From: Desulfacinum infernum DSM 9756
Lineage (GTDB): Bacteria; Desulfobacterota; Syntrophobacteria; Syntrophobacterales; DSM-9756
Assembly (NCBI RefSeq): GCF_900129305.1
Contig: NZ_FQVB01000035.1
Span: 1-43,202 of the forward strand
Reading direction: 5' to 3'
Length of the DNA stretch: 43,202 bases
Position numbers and translations under genes: made by a program
The notes under the pieces: generated by a model
Seen by the model: only the letters and a program-made list of their open reading frames with translations
Databases searched by the model: none
What the model was told of the DNA's origin: nothing
Part shown: in pieces, positions 41,513-43,202 of the stretch
How the letters are laid out: each line of letters starts with the position of its first letter
Position numbering within the stretch: the first letter of the stretch is position 1

Positions 41513-42607
41513 ATGAAGATTCGGGCGGCTGTGATCGACAAGGCTGGCGGGGATTTCCATGTGCGGGACCTGGAATTGGAAGAACCCCGGGAAACGGAGG
41601 TTTGGGTCCGCGTGGCGGGAACGGGCGTGTGCCATACGGACCTGGCGGCTTCCAAAGGACTGCTTCCCGTGGTCTTTCCCGCCGTACTGGGCCACGAGGG
41701 GGCGGGCGTGGTGGAGCGCACGGGCTCACGGGTTACCCGGGTCCGGCCCGGAGATTCCGTGATCCTCACCTGGGGGGCCTGCGGATCGTGCGGTCCCTGC
41801 CGAACGGGGCGCCCCGCTTATTGCCACCACTTTTTTAAGTACAATTTCACAGGGCGCCGACCGGACGGCACCACGCCGCTTCGCGGCGAAAGCGGGGATG
41901 TCTCCGGGGCCTTTTTCGGTCAATCCTCCTGGGCGTCCCATGTGGTGGCCGACGAAAGGAATGTGGTGCCCGTGCCGCCGGACCTTCCCTTGGAAAATCT
42001 GGGACCTCTGGGCTGCGGCGTCATGACCGGAGCGGGCGCCGTGGTGAATGCCTTGCGCGCAGAACCTGGAAATTCCCTGGCTGTTTTCGGAGCGGGCGCC
42101 GTGGGATTGAGCGCCGTCATGGCGGCGGCCCTTTCGGGGTGCGAACCGATCATTGCCGTGGATCTGGCCCCGGAACGGCTGGAGATGGCCCGGGAACTGG
42201 GAGCGACCCACACGGTACAGGCCGGAAAAGAAGATCCCGTTCGAACCATTCGTTCCATCTGCCGGGGCGGGGTGGACCACAGCCTGGAATGCGCGGGCCA
42301 CCCGGAAGTGCTCCGCCAGGCGGTGGAAGCGATCCGACCGCTGGGAATATGCGGGCTGGTGGGCATGGCCTCCCCCGGCACCCGGGCTCCGCTCGACATG
42401 AACACCCTCCTTAACGGACGAACCGTGCGCGGGATCGTGGAAGGGGACGCGGTGCCCGATCTCTTCATCCCTCGGATTCTCGCCTGGCACGAAGCGGGAC
42501 GATTTCCGTTCGACAAGATGATCTCTCTCTATCCCTTGGATGACATCGCTCTGGCCTTGGAGGATATGAAGACTGGGGCCGTCATCAAGGCGGTTCTTGT
42601 TCCTTGA
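41513..42607 (+). CDS. Zinc-dependent aryl/benzyl alcohol dehydrogenase-like enzyme, paralogue
   Basis: This 364-residue enzyme has the same length as, and is identical at well over half of positions by eye to, the dehydrogenase at 14582. Zinc ligands are kept (GVCHTDL, LGHEGAGVVE, ACGSCGPCRTGRPAYC, GCGVMTGAGAV), as are the NAD motif GAGAVG and the Asp after the second strand (IIAVDLAPER). Differences in the substrate-side loops (SKGLLPVVFPAV against RDQHLPIPLPAV) suggest a different alcohol. I chose the ATG at 41513 by alignment with the paralogue; the ATG at 41507 would leave no room for a ribosome site. It follows the AttH-like gene by 18 bases and lacks an AOR neighbour, so its partner enzyme is not evident. 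Confidence 0.9.
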   Translation: MKIRAAVIDKAGGDFHVRDLELEEPRETEVWVRVAGTGVCHTDLAASKGLLPVVFPAVLGHEGAGVVERTGSRVTRVRPGDSVILTWGACGSCGPCRTGRPAYCHHFFKYNFTGRRPDGTTPLRGESGDVSGAFFGQSSWASHVVADERNVVPVPPDLPLENLGPLGCGVMTGAGAVVNALRAEPGNSLAVFGAGAVGLSAVMAAALSGCEPIIAVDLAPERLEMARELGATHTVQAGKEDPVRTIRSICRGGVDHSLECAGHPEVLRQAVEAIRPLGICGLVGMASPGTRAPLDMNTLLNGRTVRGIVEGDAVPDLFIPRILAWHEAGRFPFDKMISLYPLDDIALALEDMKTGAVIKAVLVP

Positions 42608-42670
42608 TGAACCCAAGGGGGGCAGATCGGTTTTTCTTGAAATTCCGAAGGGACGATAAGTGAAAGAGAA

Positions 42671-42784
42671 ATGGCGTTGAGGGGCGTCATCCGGCTGTTT
42701 CGGGCCGGCGGCGGTGGAGGTGGCTGGGAGAGCTTCAACGAATGGATCGAAAAACCAACCGGGGAGGAGGAATCATGGGAATGA
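42671..42784 (+). CDS. Possible small protein (37 aa), uncertain
   Basis: The frame gives MALRGVIRLFRAGGGGGGWE followed by SFNEWIEKPTGEEESWE. The Gly run and the amphipathic acidic tail look protein-like, but the ribosome site is poor and no family is recognised. A second frame of 22 residues starts at 42775 after an excellent GGAGGAGGAA site and overlaps it by 10 bases, then stops at 42843. That second frame may be the truncated start of a gene broken by the insertion element that follows. Confidence 0.2.
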   Translation: MALRGVIRLFRAGGGGGGWESFNEWIEKPTGEEESWE

Positions 42785-42978
42785 GCCGAATCCGAAGGCA
42801 ACGGAGCATCGTAACCCAAGTTTGTCATCTATATGCTGCATAGTGCGACAGTGTACCGATTTTGCTCATCTAACTATCTGAAAGGCCGTTGAAGGGGCCT
42901 CGAAAAGTGGGTGTAGTGGTAGAAAATAAGGGGCCAGAATTGACTCGCCTTCCCTCCTCATGCTACTGTCCTGCTACT

Positions 42979-43202
42979 ATGTTCATTCGACGAGTCAGAA
43001 AAAAAGATCACCAAACGGGAACCACCTACTTCTACCACCAGTTGGTTGAGTCCTACAGGACTCCCAAGGGGCCTAGGCAGAGGACTCTTCTCAATTTGGG
43101 AAAGCTGGACCTCGAGCCCAAACAATTAAAAGGATTAGCAAATCGCATTGAAGAGATCCTCACCGGGCAACGCCCCGCCTTTCCCATTGACCAAGAGATG
43201 GA
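42979..43202 (+). CDS. IS1634-family transposase, N-terminal part (cut by window end)
   Basis: The frame begins MFIRRVRKKDHQTGTTYFYH and continues QLVESYRTPKGPRQRTLLNL and GKLDLEPKQLKGLANRIEEI. This is the typical start of IS1634-type (IS4-related) DDE transposases, which run to about 500-600 residues. Only the first 74 codons lie in the window, so the catalytic residues and intactness cannot be judged. The left end of the element must lie upstream, probably between 42844 and 42978, but I could not define its inverted repeat without the other end. Confidence 0.8.
   Translation, partial: MFIRRVRKKDHQTGTTYFYHQLVESYRTPKGPRQRTLLNLGKLDLEPKQLKGLANRIEEILTGQRPAFPIDQEM

Noticed and set aside
40109-41695. 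Minus-strand frame of more than 500 codons opposite the AttH-like gene
   Set aside because: Its C-terminal part only translates the GAATGAACGC repeat and the rest mirrors the AttH-like gene; no domain or ribosome site.

Overview
The window reads like a chromosomal segment of a GC-rich, strictly anaerobic Gram-negative bacterium. A Desulfobacterota lineage (Syntrophobacteria-like sulfate reducer or syntroph) is the best guess. The evidence is a tungsten-type aldehyde:ferredoxin oxidoreductase with its own MoaD-like protein, a corrinoid methyl-transfer system, a CaiB-type CoA transferase, sigma-54 regulation and outer-membrane channels. The taxonomy is inferred from gene content only.

Layout. 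1-518: non-coding, with one copy of a long direct repeat and one miniature repeat element. 519-5095: an RND efflux operon (adaptor, pump, small transporter-associated protein). 5248-6651: a proteasome-like threonine hydrolase divergent from a possible beta-grasp protein. 6652-7949: a gene-poor stretch with an IS21 relic and a long leader. 7950-28625: a catabolic island containing an outer-membrane channel, CoA transferase, fused hydroxyacyl-CoA dehydrogenase/enoyl-CoA hydratase, thiolase-like enzyme, aryl-type alcohol dehydrogenase, AOR, MoaD, a C_GCAxxG_C_C redox protein, MFS carrier, corrinoid protein, UroD-type methyltransferase, second channel, methyl-THF methyltransferase, chemoreceptor and an orphan binding protein. 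29237-31327: an acetyltransferase, then repeats and transposon debris. 31328-36315: two regulators, a small secreted protein, a flavin-fold protein and a methyltransferase. 36327-41494: an ABC exporter (ATPase plus FtsX permease) with an AttH-like lipocalin. 41513-42607: a second alcohol dehydrogenase, paralogous to the first. 42979-end: the start of an IS1634-type transposase.

How the island may work. Read together, its enzymes could oxidise an aromatic alcohol to aldehyde (Zn-ADH) and acid (AOR), activate it with CoA (CaiB family), shorten an already unsaturated side chain (hydratase, dehydrogenase, thiolase; no acyl-CoA dehydrogenase is present), and move a methyl group, plausibly from a methoxy substituent, to tetrahydrofolate (UroD-type methyltransferase, corrinoid protein, MeTr). 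A methoxylated phenylpropanoid such as a coniferyl-type compound would fit every step, but the substrate is inference. Three promoter regions (first channel, CoA transferase, chemoreceptor) share an unusual operator-like site: three GCT-core boxes spaced exactly 11 bp apart. This points to one regulon joining uptake, catabolism and chemotaxis, and no regulator gene is visible inside the island.

Intergenic DNA is crowded with miniature elements that share terminal inverted repeats close to CTAGGAGGCTGTCCGAGAA. Two of them begin exactly at the stop codons of island genes.
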